From DATEDA01 sp963820965 (GTDB taxonomy: Bacteria; Pseudomonadota; Gammaproteobacteria; Burkholderiales; SG8-39): DNA of 64,000 bases. The stretch covers positions 248,001 through 312,000 of the forward strand of contig CAWGCC010000062.1 in assembly GCA_963820965.1 (NCBI GenBank), given 5' to 3'. The notes beneath the pieces are model-generated. The model was not told the origin of the DNA and searched no databases. It saw only the letters and a list, made by a program, of their open reading frames with translations. Position numbers and translations under genes: made by a program. Shown in pieces: positions 17,709 through 25,177 of this stretch; position 1 is the first letter of the stretch; the number at the start of each line of letters is the position of its first letter.

Positions 17709-17873
17709 GGCACCCGCTCAGGGAGGAGAAGCGGGAGACGATCGAAACCGTCTAACGCGTGAGAGTCCGGCGCTGCGAAAAAGTTTCCCGAGCGCGCGAG
17801 CACTCCCTATGCCCACCGGGCCGTGAAGTCCAGCCCATTGATCCGGTTGAAAAAACAGATCTCGGAGAAAGCG
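17655..17873 (+). ncRNA. Structured leader RNA candidate upstream of hemB
   Basis: Between the end of engB and hemB there is a string of stem-loops: AGCCCC/GGGGCT (17660-17665 with 17685-17690), GCCTTA-GTGAT-TAAGGC (17695-17711), CCCGCT/AGCGGG (17713-17718 with 17730-17735) whose loop carries a GGAGGAG, and GACG/CGTC just after. No ORF explains this 165-base gap. From memory, comparative genomics has described a hemB-associated structured RNA in betaproteobacteria; I cannot confirm that this is it. On the minus strand the first hairpin is followed by a T-run and could act as a terminator. Confidence 0.5.
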
Positions 17874-18878
17874 ATGAAGGTCTATGGCAGGTATCCCAGC
17901 GTGCGCATGCGCCGCATGCGCCGCGACGACTTCTCGCGCCGGATGATGCGTGAGCATGTGCTTACTAGCAATGATTTCATCTGGCCGCTCTTCGTTATCG
18001 ACGGCAAGAACACCGCGCAGCCGGTGCCGTCGATGCCGGGCGTAGTCCGGTACACCCTCGACCGACTGCTGCCGGTGGCGGAAGAGGCGCTCGAGCTGCG
18101 CATCCCGACAGTCGCGCTATTCCCCGCGGTCGAGCCCGCGCTCAAGACACCGGACGGCAAGGAGGCGATCAACCCCGACGGCCTCGTCCCCCGCATCGTG
18201 GCCGAGGTCAAGAAGCGGTTTCCGGAGCTCGGAGTCATGACCGATGTCGCGCTCGACCCCTACACCACGCACGGCCAGGACGGGGTCATCGACGACGCCG
18301 GGTACATCCTGAATGACGAGACCGTCGCCATTCTCGAGCAGCAGGCGCTCACTCAGGCCGAGGCCGGTGTCGACATCGTTGCGCCGTCCGACATGATGGA
18401 CGGGCGGATCGGCGCGATCCGTGCGGCACTCGACGCACGAAAGTTCATCCACACCCGCATCATGGCCTACTCGGCGAAGTACGCTTCCGGGTTCTACGGC
18501 CCGTTCCGCGACGCCGTCGGCTCGGCCGGCGCGCTCGGGAAGAGCAACAAGCTCGTCTACCAGATGGATCCCTCGAACTCGGACGAGGCGCTTTGGGAAG
18601 TCGGGCTGGACCTGCAGGAAGGCGCCGACATGGTGATGGTGAAGCCGGGGATGCCGTATCTCGACGTCGTCCGCCGCGTGAAGGATGAGTTCAAGGCGCC
18701 CACCTTCGTCTACCAGGTGAGCGGGGAATACGCGATGCTGAAGGCGGCGTTCGCGAACGGCTGGCTCGACGAATCGAAGTGCGTGCTCGAAGCGCTCGTC
18801 GCGTTCAAGCGCGCAGGCGCCGACGGGATCTTGACCTACTTCGCACGCGACGCGGCGCGGTTGCTCAAGGCCGGGTGA
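17874..18878 (+). CDS. hemB: Delta-aminolevulinic acid dehydratase (porphobilinogen synthase)
   Basis: HemB condenses two 5-aminolevulinate molecules to porphobilinogen in heme synthesis. I chose the ATG at 17874 because GGAG lies about 8 bases upstream and the protein then has the normal 334 residues; an in-frame GTG at 17823 would add 17 residues. The Schiff-base lysine regions are visible (IMAYSAKYASGFYGPF and VMVKPGMPYLD), as is DVALDPYTTHGQDG, which lacks the cysteines of zinc-type enzymes and so indicates the magnesium-type form. Its 3' end overlaps the convergent DUF3108 gene by 14 bases. Confidence 0.96.
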   Translation: MKVYGRYPSVRMRRMRRDDFSRRMMREHVLTSNDFIWPLFVIDGKNTAQPVPSMPGVVRYTLDRLLPVAEEALELRIPTVALFPAVEPALKTPDGKEAINPDGLVPRIVAEVKKRFPELGVMTDVALDPYTTHGQDGVIDDAGYILNDETVAILEQQALTQAEAGVDIVAPSDMMDGRIGAIRAALDARKFIHTRIMAYSAKYASGFYGPFRDAVGSAGALGKSNKLVYQMDPSNSDEALWEVGLDLQEGADMVMVKPGMPYLDVVRRVKDEFKAPTFVYQVSGEYAMLKAAFANGWLDESKCVLEALVAFKRAGADGILTYFARDAARLLKAG

Positions 18879-19980
18879 CCGGGGACTCGGCAAGCTCGAA
18901 ACGCGCCTCGCGGATCACCTGGTCGAGCACGTTGCCCTTGCGGTCCACGGCGTAGATCCGCGCCGGCAGCAGGTTGCGGTCGAGATCTAGCCACACGTCC
19001 ATCGCCGTGCCGCCGTCTTCCTCGCGCCGAAAGCGCAGCGTGCGCAAGCTGCCCAATGGCGTTTCGACCGTCTCCTCACCGGCAAGGGTGTAAACGTACC
19101 GCGCCAGCTTGCGACTGGTGGCCACGTTCAGGCTCGCGGCCGCCGGAACCGGCTGCGCAAAGTACAGCTGGTGCACCAGGGACAGCGGATCCTGCGCGCC
19201 GGGGGGGAGCTCTACCGTTCGCGACTCGCTCTTCCATTCCAGCGAAAGCTTGCGGCCCGTCCAGTCGAAGCGCGCGGTCTCGGTCCGGCCCCCGCGCCCG
19301 CGATCGAGCGTGTACTGCTCGGGCACGAGTCCACCGGCGCCGAGCTGTCCGGTCGAGCGCTGGACGAACTTCCCGTCGAAGAAGAGCGATACGAGACCCG
19401 ACGCCTCGGCAACCGCCTCCGCGTGGTAGCGCTGGCCGTCCTGCGACCACGTGTGCGTCAGCTCGCCGACCCGGGTCGCGCCGTTGCCCGAGTTCACGGT
19501 CGCATAGTAGAGATCGTAGACGAGCCGCGCGTGCTTGAGCGGGTACTCGCTCGCCGGCTTCGGTTCGGCAACCGGCTCGGCGACCGCGGCGCCGAGGGAT
19601 TCGACGCCCGCGCGCTCCGATTCGGTCTGCGCCACGACGACAGCCTCGCCTTCCGGCGGCGGTACATCGAGCGGTGCCGTCGTTGCAATCGGCGGCGGCG
19701 GCGGCGTATCGAGCACTCCCGTCGTTGCGATCGGCGCTGGCGGCGGCGCGCGCATGCTGCGCGCGGCGCGCGTGACGGGTTTCTTCGCCGGGCGAGCCGC
19801 CGGCGCGGGCGCGATCTCGACCGGCGCCGGCGGCACCAGCGTCAACTCGAGCGGCCTGGGTGCCTCGTACCGCCAGTCGAGCTCGACTGGGGCCGTCAGG
19901 AACAGCGCCGCGACGTGCACCGCGACCGACACACCAATCGCGGTCGCGAGCGCTCGATCCGCGGAACTCAAGGGTGCCAT
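18865..19980 (-). CDS. DUF3108-domain envelope protein with proline-rich linker
   Basis: Starting at ATG 19980, the 371-residue protein has one N-terminal membrane span (about residues 12-30), a long Pro/Ala-rich linker (about 40-125) and a C-terminal DUF3108 domain (EYPLKHARLVYDLYYATVNS onwards, with LEWKSESRTVELPPGAQDPLS). The layout recalls TonB-like reach across the periplasm, but no TonB C-terminal domain is seen. Function is unknown; family members in betaproteobacteria often lie near VOC or purine-related genes. The frame continues far upstream as an artefact of high GC. Confidence 0.82.
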   Translation of the reverse strand: MAPLSSADRALATAIGVSVAVHVAALFLTAPVELDWRYEAPRPLELTLVPPAPVEIAPAPAARPAKKPVTRAARSMRAPPPAPIATTGVLDTPPPPPIATTAPLDVPPPEGEAVVVAQTESERAGVESLGAAVAEPVAEPKPASEYPLKHARLVYDLYYATVNSGNGATRVGELTHTWSQDGQRYHAEAVAEASGLVSLFFDGKFVQRSTGQLGAGGLVPEQYTLDRGRGGRTETARFDWTGRKLSLEWKSESRTVELPPGAQDPLSLVHQLYFAQPVPAAASLNVATSRKLARYVYTLAGEETVETPLGSLRTLRFRREEDGGTAMDVWLDLDRNLLPARIYAVDRKGNVLDQVIREARFELAESPVTRP

Positions 19981-19997
19981 GACGCGTGCACGGACCT

Positions 19998-20840
19998 TCA
20001 GCCGAATACCAGCGCTACGCCGTGCGCGACGTCGGCGCCGAGCGCGACCGAACCGTCGGGCATGCGCGTGGGCTCCAGGCCACCCGCCTTCACGGCCCGT
20101 TCTGCGGCATCGCGATCGGCGACGCGCACGAAGAGCGCCGCCATCAGCGGCGCCGGCCGAGCGCTGATGTGGAGATCCGGCAAGCGCTTCGCGAGCGATG
20201 GCGAGGTGACGAATGCGATCGGCGTGTCCCCGGTCTCGACCAGTAGCCCCTCGGCGATCGGCTTGGCCTTCGAATCGAAGAGACGCTCGTAGGCCCGCGC
20301 CGTCCGCGCGACATCGGTGCAGACGATCGCCACCGCCGCGAGACCGGTAGCGCCGTTTGCGTGCCGCTGGTGCTCGGGACGCCAGACCACGTCGCGCGTC
20401 AGGTGCTCGCACACGAACGTGCGTCCGCCCGGCGTCGATCCCGGCCGCGGCTGCGTGATCCTGAAGCGCGCCTCGCGCATGTCTTCGGACAGTGCGACCG
20501 GCCGCGAGAAGTCCAGGGGCTCGCCCGGCTGGAAGCCGGCCCACAGGAGCTCGGTGTACGCGCCCTTGGCATTCGCCGACTTCAGCGCGATGGCGGCCAG
20601 ACCGTCGCCGGTCCGGGCAAACTCGGTGTAATACTGCCGCGACGGATGCGGATTCTCCGGCGGGCTCATCAGCAGCTCGATGTAGTCGTCGCCGAACATC
20701 ACGCAGTGGTTCTGCGAGCCGAGCGTATGGTGGCCGCGCGGCGTCACGGTGAAGCCCATGCGCTCGAACCTGTCGCGCGCGGCATCGAGGTCGCGCACCA
20801 CGATGACAGCGTGATCGATACCCTGCAGGTGCTTGCGCAT
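19998..20840 (-). CDS. VOC/glyoxalase-like domain protein
   Basis: From the ATG at 20840 the protein begins with GIDHAVIVVRDLDAARDRFER, the opening strand-helix of a vicinal-oxygen-chelate fold, and a second half repeats the pattern (VAIVCTDVARTARAYERLF). The length of about 280 residues and the CVMFGDDYIELL segment fit the Glyoxalase_3 group. The substrate cannot be told. An upstream in-frame ATG at 20885 would overlap the divergent M20 gene, so I prefer 20840. It lies 17 bases from DUF3108 and is probably cotranscribed with it. Confidence 0.85.
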   Translation of the reverse strand: MRKHLQGIDHAVIVVRDLDAARDRFERMGFTVTPRGHHTLGSQNHCVMFGDDYIELLMSPPENPHPSRQYYTEFARTGDGLAAIALKSANAKGAYTELLWAGFQPGEPLDFSRPVALSEDMREARFRITQPRPGSTPGGRTFVCEHLTRDVVWRPEHQRHANGATGLAAVAIVCTDVARTARAYERLFDSKAKPIAEGLLVETGDTPIAFVTSPSLAKRLPDLHISARPAPLMAALFVRVADRDAAERAVKAGGLEPTRMPDGSVALGADVAHGVALVFG

Positions 20841-20865
20841 GAGACGCGATGTTATCATCGGCCGC

Positions 20866-22035
20866 ATGCCGATCATCGATCGCATCCGCGAGTTTCACGG
20901 CGAGATGACTGCGTGGCGGCGCGACATCCACGCGCATCCGGAGACGGCGTTCGAGGAGCACCGCACCTCGCAGATCGTCGCGGGAATGCTCACCGCGTTC
21001 GGCCTGGAGGTGCACCGGGGCCTCGCGAAGACCGGCGTCGTCGGCACCTTGCGCGCGGGCAGCGGCGCGGGCGCGATCGGACTGCGCGCCGATCTCGACG
21101 CGCTCCACATCCGCGAGCAGAACGAGTTCGCGCACCGCTCGAGCTACGACGGCAGGATGCACGCGTGCGGCCACGACGGTCACACGGCGATGCTGCTCGG
21201 CGCCGCCAGGTATCTCGCCGCGACGCGCAACTTCAACGGCACCATCCATTTCATCTTCCAGCCCGCCGAGGAGAACGAAGGCGGCGGCCGGGCGATGGTG
21301 GAGGAGGGGCTGTTCGAGAAGTTCCCCTGCGACGCCGTCTACGGCATGCACAACTGGCCGGGCATGCCGGTGGGACAGTTCGGCGCGATGGCAGGGCCGG
21401 TGATGGCCGCGTTCGACGTCTTCGAGATCGCGATCGCCGGCCGCGGGGCGCACGGCGCGATGCCGCACAACAGCATCGATCCGGTGGTCGCCGGCGCCGC
21501 GCTGGTGCAAGCGCTGCAGACGATCCCGAGCCGCAACGTGAACCCGGTCGATGCGGCGGTGGTCAGCGTGACGCAGTTCCACGCCGGCGACACCTGGAAT
21601 GTCATTCCCGCCGACGCGACGCTCCGCGGCACGACGCGCGCCTTCCGGCCCGAGGTCCAGGACGCGATCGAGGCGGGCATCCGCCGCATCGTCGCCGGCA
21701 TCGACGCGGCGTACGGCACCTCGAGCACGATCCGCTACGAGCGTCGCTATCCGGCGACGATCAACGCGCCGCGCGAAACAGCCATCGCTGCGGAAGCAAT
21801 CGCGAAAGTCGTGGGCGGCGAGAACATGCTGACCGATCTCCAGCCGACGATGGGCGCCGAGGACTTCGCGTTCATGCTGCAGGCGAAACCCGGCTGCTAC
21901 GTCTGGATCGGCAACGGGCCGGGCGAGGGCGGCTGCATGCTGCACAACCCGCGCTACGACTTCAACGACGCGATCCTTCCAATAGGTGCGAGCTACTGGG
22001 CGACGCTAGCCGAGCATGTGCTCGGCTCGCACTGA
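20866..22035 (+). CDS. M20-family amidohydrolase (hippurate hydrolase-like)
   Basis: This 389-residue cytoplasmic metallopeptidase-type hydrolase removes acyl groups from N-acyl amino acids. The N-terminus WRRDIHAHPETAFEEHRTS, the metal-binding MHACGHDGHTAML, the catalytic QPAEENEGGGRAM and the C-terminal PTMGAEDFAFML are all present. I start it at ATG 20866; the frame extends 11 codons upstream. A small dimerisation domain is evident between residues about 185 and 300. It is divergent from the VOC gene. Confidence 0.93.
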   Translation: MPIIDRIREFHGEMTAWRRDIHAHPETAFEEHRTSQIVAGMLTAFGLEVHRGLAKTGVVGTLRAGSGAGAIGLRADLDALHIREQNEFAHRSSYDGRMHACGHDGHTAMLLGAARYLAATRNFNGTIHFIFQPAEENEGGGRAMVEEGLFEKFPCDAVYGMHNWPGMPVGQFGAMAGPVMAAFDVFEIAIAGRGAHGAMPHNSIDPVVAGAALVQALQTIPSRNVNPVDAAVVSVTQFHAGDTWNVIPADATLRGTTRAFRPEVQDAIEAGIRRIVAGIDAAYGTSSTIRYERRYPATINAPRETAIAAEAIAKVVGGENMLTDLQPTMGAEDFAFMLQAKPGCYVWIGNGPGEGGCMLHNPRYDFNDAILPIGASYWATLAEHVLGSH

Positions 22036-22045
22036 CTCGGGGGAT

Positions 22046-22327
22046 TCACAAGGGGGCGCCGCCCCCTTGGGCCGGCGCGGTGCGAGGCCCGCCGTCCGGA
22101 ATGAAGGCGAGGAACGCCGCGCGCAGGCCGTCGATGTCGGCAGGGCCGAACCGCGCGAACTGGGCGCCGATCGCACGCCCACGCTTGTAGATCGCGCGCT
22201 TCATGATCGCCTCGGCTTTCGCGGCGCCGAGCTCCGCCTCCAGCTCGTCGTACACCGCCGCGTAGACCAGCCCGCGCGCCTTCATCGCGTTCTTCAGCTG
22301 TGCGCGGAGTTCCTCGACGTCGCTCAT
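22046..22327 (-). CDS. Truncated ATC-hydrolase-like protein (L-2-amino-thiazoline-4-carboxylate hydrolase family)
   Basis: The N-terminal 75 residues (YDELEAELGAAKAEAIMKRAIYKRGRAIG, then FARFGPADIDGLRAAFLAFIPDGG) match what I recall of the ATC-hydrolase family, whose members are usually about twice as long. Immediately after FIPDGG the sequence switches to a low-complexity tail encoded by a GC palindrome (22050-22068) and stops, so the C-terminal half with its cysteine-containing region is missing. It is either a decayed fragment or a short stand-alone version. It ends 10 bases after the M20 gene on the opposite strand. Confidence 0.6.
   Translation of the reverse strand: MSDVEELRAQLKNAMKARGLVYAAVYDELEAELGAAKAEAIMKRAIYKRGRAIGAQFARFGPADIDGLRAAFLAFIPDGGPRTAPAQGGGAPL
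22050..22068. repeat. Perfect GC palindrome between converging genes
   Basis: AAGGGGGC-GCC-GCCCCCTT is a perfect 8-base stem with a 3-base loop, placed 15 bases after the M20 stop codon and inside the end of the converging truncated gene. It could act as a bidirectional transcript end or be a small repeat insertion. No T-run follows on the plus strand. Confidence 0.55.
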
Positions 22328-22401
22328 CGCTTCTCCTGGAGGTCTGCGTCCCGAGCATACCTGAGGCCTGTTAACATTCCGGCCTCCCGAAGGATCCCGC
22401 G

Positions 22402-23394
22402 ATGCGTTACATCGACCATGGAAACGGCGGTCCGCCGAGCGTCATGAAGCTCGTGGAGGGGCCGAAGCCGACGCTCAAGCCCGGTGAGGTGCTGATCGAA
22501 GTGCAGTATGCCGGCGTCAACCGGCCCGATGTCCTGCAACGCTCGGGCAGCTATCCGCCGCCGGCCGGCGCGTCACCGGTGCTCGGGCTGGAGGTCGCCG
22601 GCCGGATCGTCGAGACCGCGCCGGACGTCAAGCAATGGAAAGCGGGCGACAGCGTTTGCGCGCTCACACCGGGCGGCGGCTACGCCGAGTACTGCGCAGC
22701 GCCGGCTGCTCACTGCCTGCCGATCCCGAAGGGACTCTCGGCGAAGGAAGCGGCGTCCCTCCCCGAGAACTGGTTCACCGTGTACGACAACGTGATGACG
22801 CGCGGCCGGCTCAAGCCGGGCGAGACCATCCTGATCCACGGCGGCTCGGGCGGTATCGGATATTCGGCGATCCAGCTCGCGAAGGTCCTGGGCGGGGCCA
22901 CGGTTTACACGACGGCCGGCAGCCCCGAGAAGGCCGAGTTCTGCCGCAGGATGGGCGCCGACGTGGCGTTGAACTACAAGGAGCAGGACTGGGCCGCGGA
23001 GGTACGGAACCTGACGGGGAAGCGCGGGGTCGACGTTGTCCTCGACATGGTGGCGGGCGACTACGTCATGAAGAACATCCGCTCGCTCGCGCTGGAAGGA
23101 CGCCTGGTGCAGATCGCGTTCTTGAAGGAGAGCCAGCTCGCCGACTTCGACGCGATGCCGATCATGATCAAGCGGCTTACGTTCACCGGCTCGACGCTCC
23201 GGCCGCGCACCGTCGAGCAGAAGGCGGCGATTGCGAAGCCGGTCCGCGAGCAGGTCTGGCCGCTATTCGAGTCCGGCCAGCTGAAGACCTTCGTCTACAA
23301 GACCTTCCCGCTCGCCGAGGCGCGTGCCGCGCATGAGCTGATGGAAAGCTCACAGCACATCGGGAAGATCATGCTGGAGGTGAAAGGCGGCTGA
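22402..23394 (+). CDS. NAD(P)H:quinone oxidoreductase, PIG3 family (zinc-independent MDR)
   Basis: The 330-residue protein is a medium-chain dehydrogenase/reductase without the zinc ligands, with the quinone-reductase signature around VNRPDVLQRSG, a GroES-like N-terminal half and a Rossmann half marked by ILIHGGSGGIGYSAIQLAK and GADVALNYKEQDWA. It fits the p53-inducible-gene-3-type quinone oxidoreductases. It starts at ATG 22402, divergent from the truncated ATC-hydrolase-like gene. Its 3' end overlaps a small minus-strand gene by 26 bases. Confidence 0.93.
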   Translation: MRYIDHGNGGPPSVMKLVEGPKPTLKPGEVLIEVQYAGVNRPDVLQRSGSYPPPAGASPVLGLEVAGRIVETAPDVKQWKAGDSVCALTPGGGYAEYCAAPAAHCLPIPKGLSAKEAASLPENWFTVYDNVMTRGRLKPGETILIHGGSGGIGYSAIQLAKVLGGATVYTTAGSPEKAEFCRRMGADVALNYKEQDWAAEVRNLTGKRGVDVVLDMVAGDYVMKNIRSLALEGRLVQIAFLKESQLADFDAMPIMIKRLTFTGSTLRPRTVEQKAAIAKPVREQVWPLFESGQLKTFVYKTFPLAEARAAHELMESSQHIGKIMLEVKGG

Positions 23395-23593
23395 AGCGGC
23401 GGCGGCGCTCGGAGGCAAGGGCCGCGCGCTGCGTTTGACGCCGTTCGTCGCCGGGGCGGCGCACCGCGTTCGAGGCATCGCGCTCATGTGCCGTCCGGAA
23501 CAGCTGGCCGAGCGTAAGAATCCCGCCCCAGATGAGCAGCGCGATCGACCCGAGCAGCAGCACTTCGGCAACGATACTCACGATTGCGTCCAT
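23369..23593 (-). CDS. Small single-span membrane protein (74 residues)
   Basis: The ATG at 23593 is preceded by AAGGAG about 6 bases upstream, which decides the start. The protein has one hydrophobic span (residues 3-30, IVAEVLLLGSIALLIWGG) followed by a cytosolic-looking, Arg-rich tail. I do not recognise it. The tail overlaps the convergent quinone reductase gene by 26 bases, so its exact end is partly constrained by that gene. Two further small membrane-protein genes lie just upstream on the same strand. Confidence 0.68.
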   Translation of the reverse strand: MDAIVSIVAEVLLLGSIALLIWGGILTLGQLFRTAHERDASNAVRRPGDERRQTQRAALASERRRRFSRLSPPA

Positions 23594-23719
23594 CGTCCTC
23601 TCCTTCGTACCCCGGCCAGTGCGACCGGCCCGCGGCCAGACTAGGAGAAGCAAGGCCCGCCGGGTGGCGAGAATTGCCGGCAGGCCGGTGACGAATTCAC
23701 CCGCGGAAGAAAAGGGAAC

Positions 23720-23747
23720 AAAAAACGGGCGACGACACCGCCGCCCG
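23720..23747 (-). terminator. Rho-independent terminator of the small-gene pair
   Basis: On the minus strand CGGGCG (23747-23742) pairs with CGCCCG (23731-23726) and is followed directly by six Ts (23725-23720). This is a textbook intrinsic terminator, 20 bases beyond the stop of the 55-residue gene, and it defines the two genes upstream as one short transcript. Confidence 0.75.
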
Positions 23748-23765
23748 CCAAGAGGAGCCGGGACG

Positions 23766-23933
23766 CTAGGACAGCGTCCCTGCAGGGAGATTCGTGTCGC
23801 GCCAGCAGGCGTCCGCGTTCACCGGTTCGCCGGCGTCGAGACCGTGGGCGAGGCACAGCACCATGCCCGCGGCAAGGAGGGCGAGCGAGCCTATAACCCC
23901 AGCGGCCAAGAGAGCGTTCAGGATCGTTTCCAT
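23766..23933 (-). CDS. Small membrane protein (55 residues)
   Basis: The ATG at 23933 has AGGAG about 7 bases upstream. The 55-residue product starts METILNALLAAG, has one long hydrophobic segment (residues 4-30) and a short polar tail with a cysteine (NADACWRDTN). It is too short to assign to a family. It begins 9 bases after the end of the 81-residue gene and ends just before a strong terminator, so the two form a compact bicistronic unit. Confidence 0.66.
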   Translation of the reverse strand: METILNALLAAGVIGSLALLAAGMVLCLAHGLDAGEPVNADACWRDTNLPAGTLS

Positions 23934-23942
23934 GGCCCGCTC

Positions 23943-24188
23943 CTAGAACGCCTCGATGTGGGCTTCCGGTGCGCCTTGCGGCGCCGGAAACTGCGCCGGG
24001 AAGTAGCCGTCGCGAGCCGCGTCGTCGGTCGCCATCGCCGCGCTCGCTTCCGGAACGATCGCGCCCTGCCGGTGCATGCCCATGCCGACCAGCACCGCGC
24101 CAACCAGCAGCGCGCACACGACGACGCCTCGCACGATGCCGGCAAAACGGCTTTCCGAGTTCTCGAATCCTTCGTTTCGCGTGTTCAT
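23943..24188 (-). CDS. Small single-span membrane protein (81 residues)
   Basis: AAGGAG lies about 8 bases before the ATG at 24188, supporting this start. The product has a polar N-terminus (NTRNEGFENSESRF), one span at about residues 17-40 (VRGVVVCALLVGAVLVGMGM) and an acidic, Pro/Ala-rich periplasmic or cytosolic tail ending HIEAF. I do not recognise the family. It is the first gene of the pair closed by the terminator at 23720, and lies about 235 bases from the Crp-type regulator gene, which is on the same strand upstream. Confidence 0.68.
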   Translation of the reverse strand: MNTRNEGFENSESRFAGIVRGVVVCALLVGAVLVGMGMHRQGAIVPEASAAMATDDAARDGYFPAQFPAPQGAPEAHIEAF

Positions 24189-24423
24189 CTTGGTCTCCTT
24201 GCTCCTCGGTACCGGTTCGATCACCGCGATCGACCTGATTCGAGCGTAGGCTTGAAGACCGGTCGAAACTGGGGAGCATTGGCCGGGAGCCTGTGACTTA
24301 TTCACCTAGCGCCGTCCCCTCCCACCGTCGCGTCTGAACGCCGTGCGGCGCCGACGGCCGACGAGCGGGGCGAAACGGGCGGGGCAAGTATTCGTCGCGG
24401 CCGGGTTGCACCGCAACAAGGCG

Positions 24424-25068
24424 CTACCAGGCGGGCGGCAGCGGCTTCCTGATGGTGATCAGTCGGTCCTGGACTTCGAGGTAGCCGCCGGTCGTGAGGT
24501 CCTTGAAAAGCCGGCTGATCATTTCCCGCGACGAGCCGACGCGGTCGGCGATGTCCTGGTGGGTGAGGCGCTCGGGCACCACCCGCTGGCCGTCGCGCTC
24601 CACGGCGAGGTCGGTGAGCAGGCGGGCGACGCGCCCATACACATCCAGCAGCGCGAGACTCTTCACGTTCATGGTCGCGCGCCGCGCGCGGCGGATGACC
24701 TTCGCCAGCAGGTCGAACGCGAAATCCGGATGCTGTGCGATGTGATCGCGCAGGGTCACGCGGGTCACCACCGCGCACACCGTCGGCTCGAGCGTCATCA
24801 CCGAGGCCGAGCGCGGGCCGCCGTCGAGGGACATCTCCCCGATGAATTCGCCCGGCCCGTGCGTGTCGATCACCACCTCGCGATCATTGTCGCCGGTCGC
24901 AAACACCTTGACCCGGCCGGAGAGCACGATGTGGAGCGTGTCGCCGTAATCGCCCTCCTGGATGATGACGACGTCCTTGCGGTAGCTCTGGATCCGACCG
25001 CGGCTCGCGAGCTCCCGGAGCATGGGCGATTCGAGCGCGGCAATGAGTGCATCCGTGTCGGCGGGCAA
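24424..25068 (-). CDS. Crp/Fnr-family transcriptional regulator
   Basis: A cyclic-nucleotide-binding jelly roll (about residues 10-125) carries the phosphate-binding cassette GEFIGEMSLDGGPRSASV with Glu79 and Arg86, the pair that contacts cyclic nucleotide in CRP. A C-terminal winged helix follows (LTHQDIADRVGSSREMISRLFKDL). No FNR-type cysteine cluster is present. I favour the TTG at 25068 (GGGAG about 10 bases upstream), which gives 214 residues; an ATG at 25179 would overlap the divergent sulP gene. It faces a SulP transporter that carries its own cyclic-nucleotide domain. Confidence 0.88.
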   Translation of the reverse strand: MPADTDALIAALESPMLRELASRGRIQSYRKDVVIIQEGDYGDTLHIVLSGRVKVFATGDNDREVVIDTHGPGEFIGEMSLDGGPRSASVMTLEPTVCAVVTRVTLRDHIAQHPDFAFDLLAKVIRRARRATMNVKSLALLDVYGRVARLLTDLAVERDGQRVVPERLTHQDIADRVGSSREMISRLFKDLTTGGYLEVQDRLITIRKPLPPAW

Positions 25069-25177
25069 GGAAGCGAGCTCCCGGTGAGTTCGCGCGGATT
25101 GTACGCTGGCCGGTGGTAGGATCGGCCGGCCTTCGCGCCCGGTCCGGTCCCGACCCGTAGCGATCTCGCCTCCAGCC

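Noticed and set aside
19981..21945. Upstream extension of the DUF3108 frame to over 1000 residues
   Set aside because: The extra part is antisense to or overlaps the VOC and M20 genes and has shadow composition; the ATG at 19980 precedes the membrane span directly.
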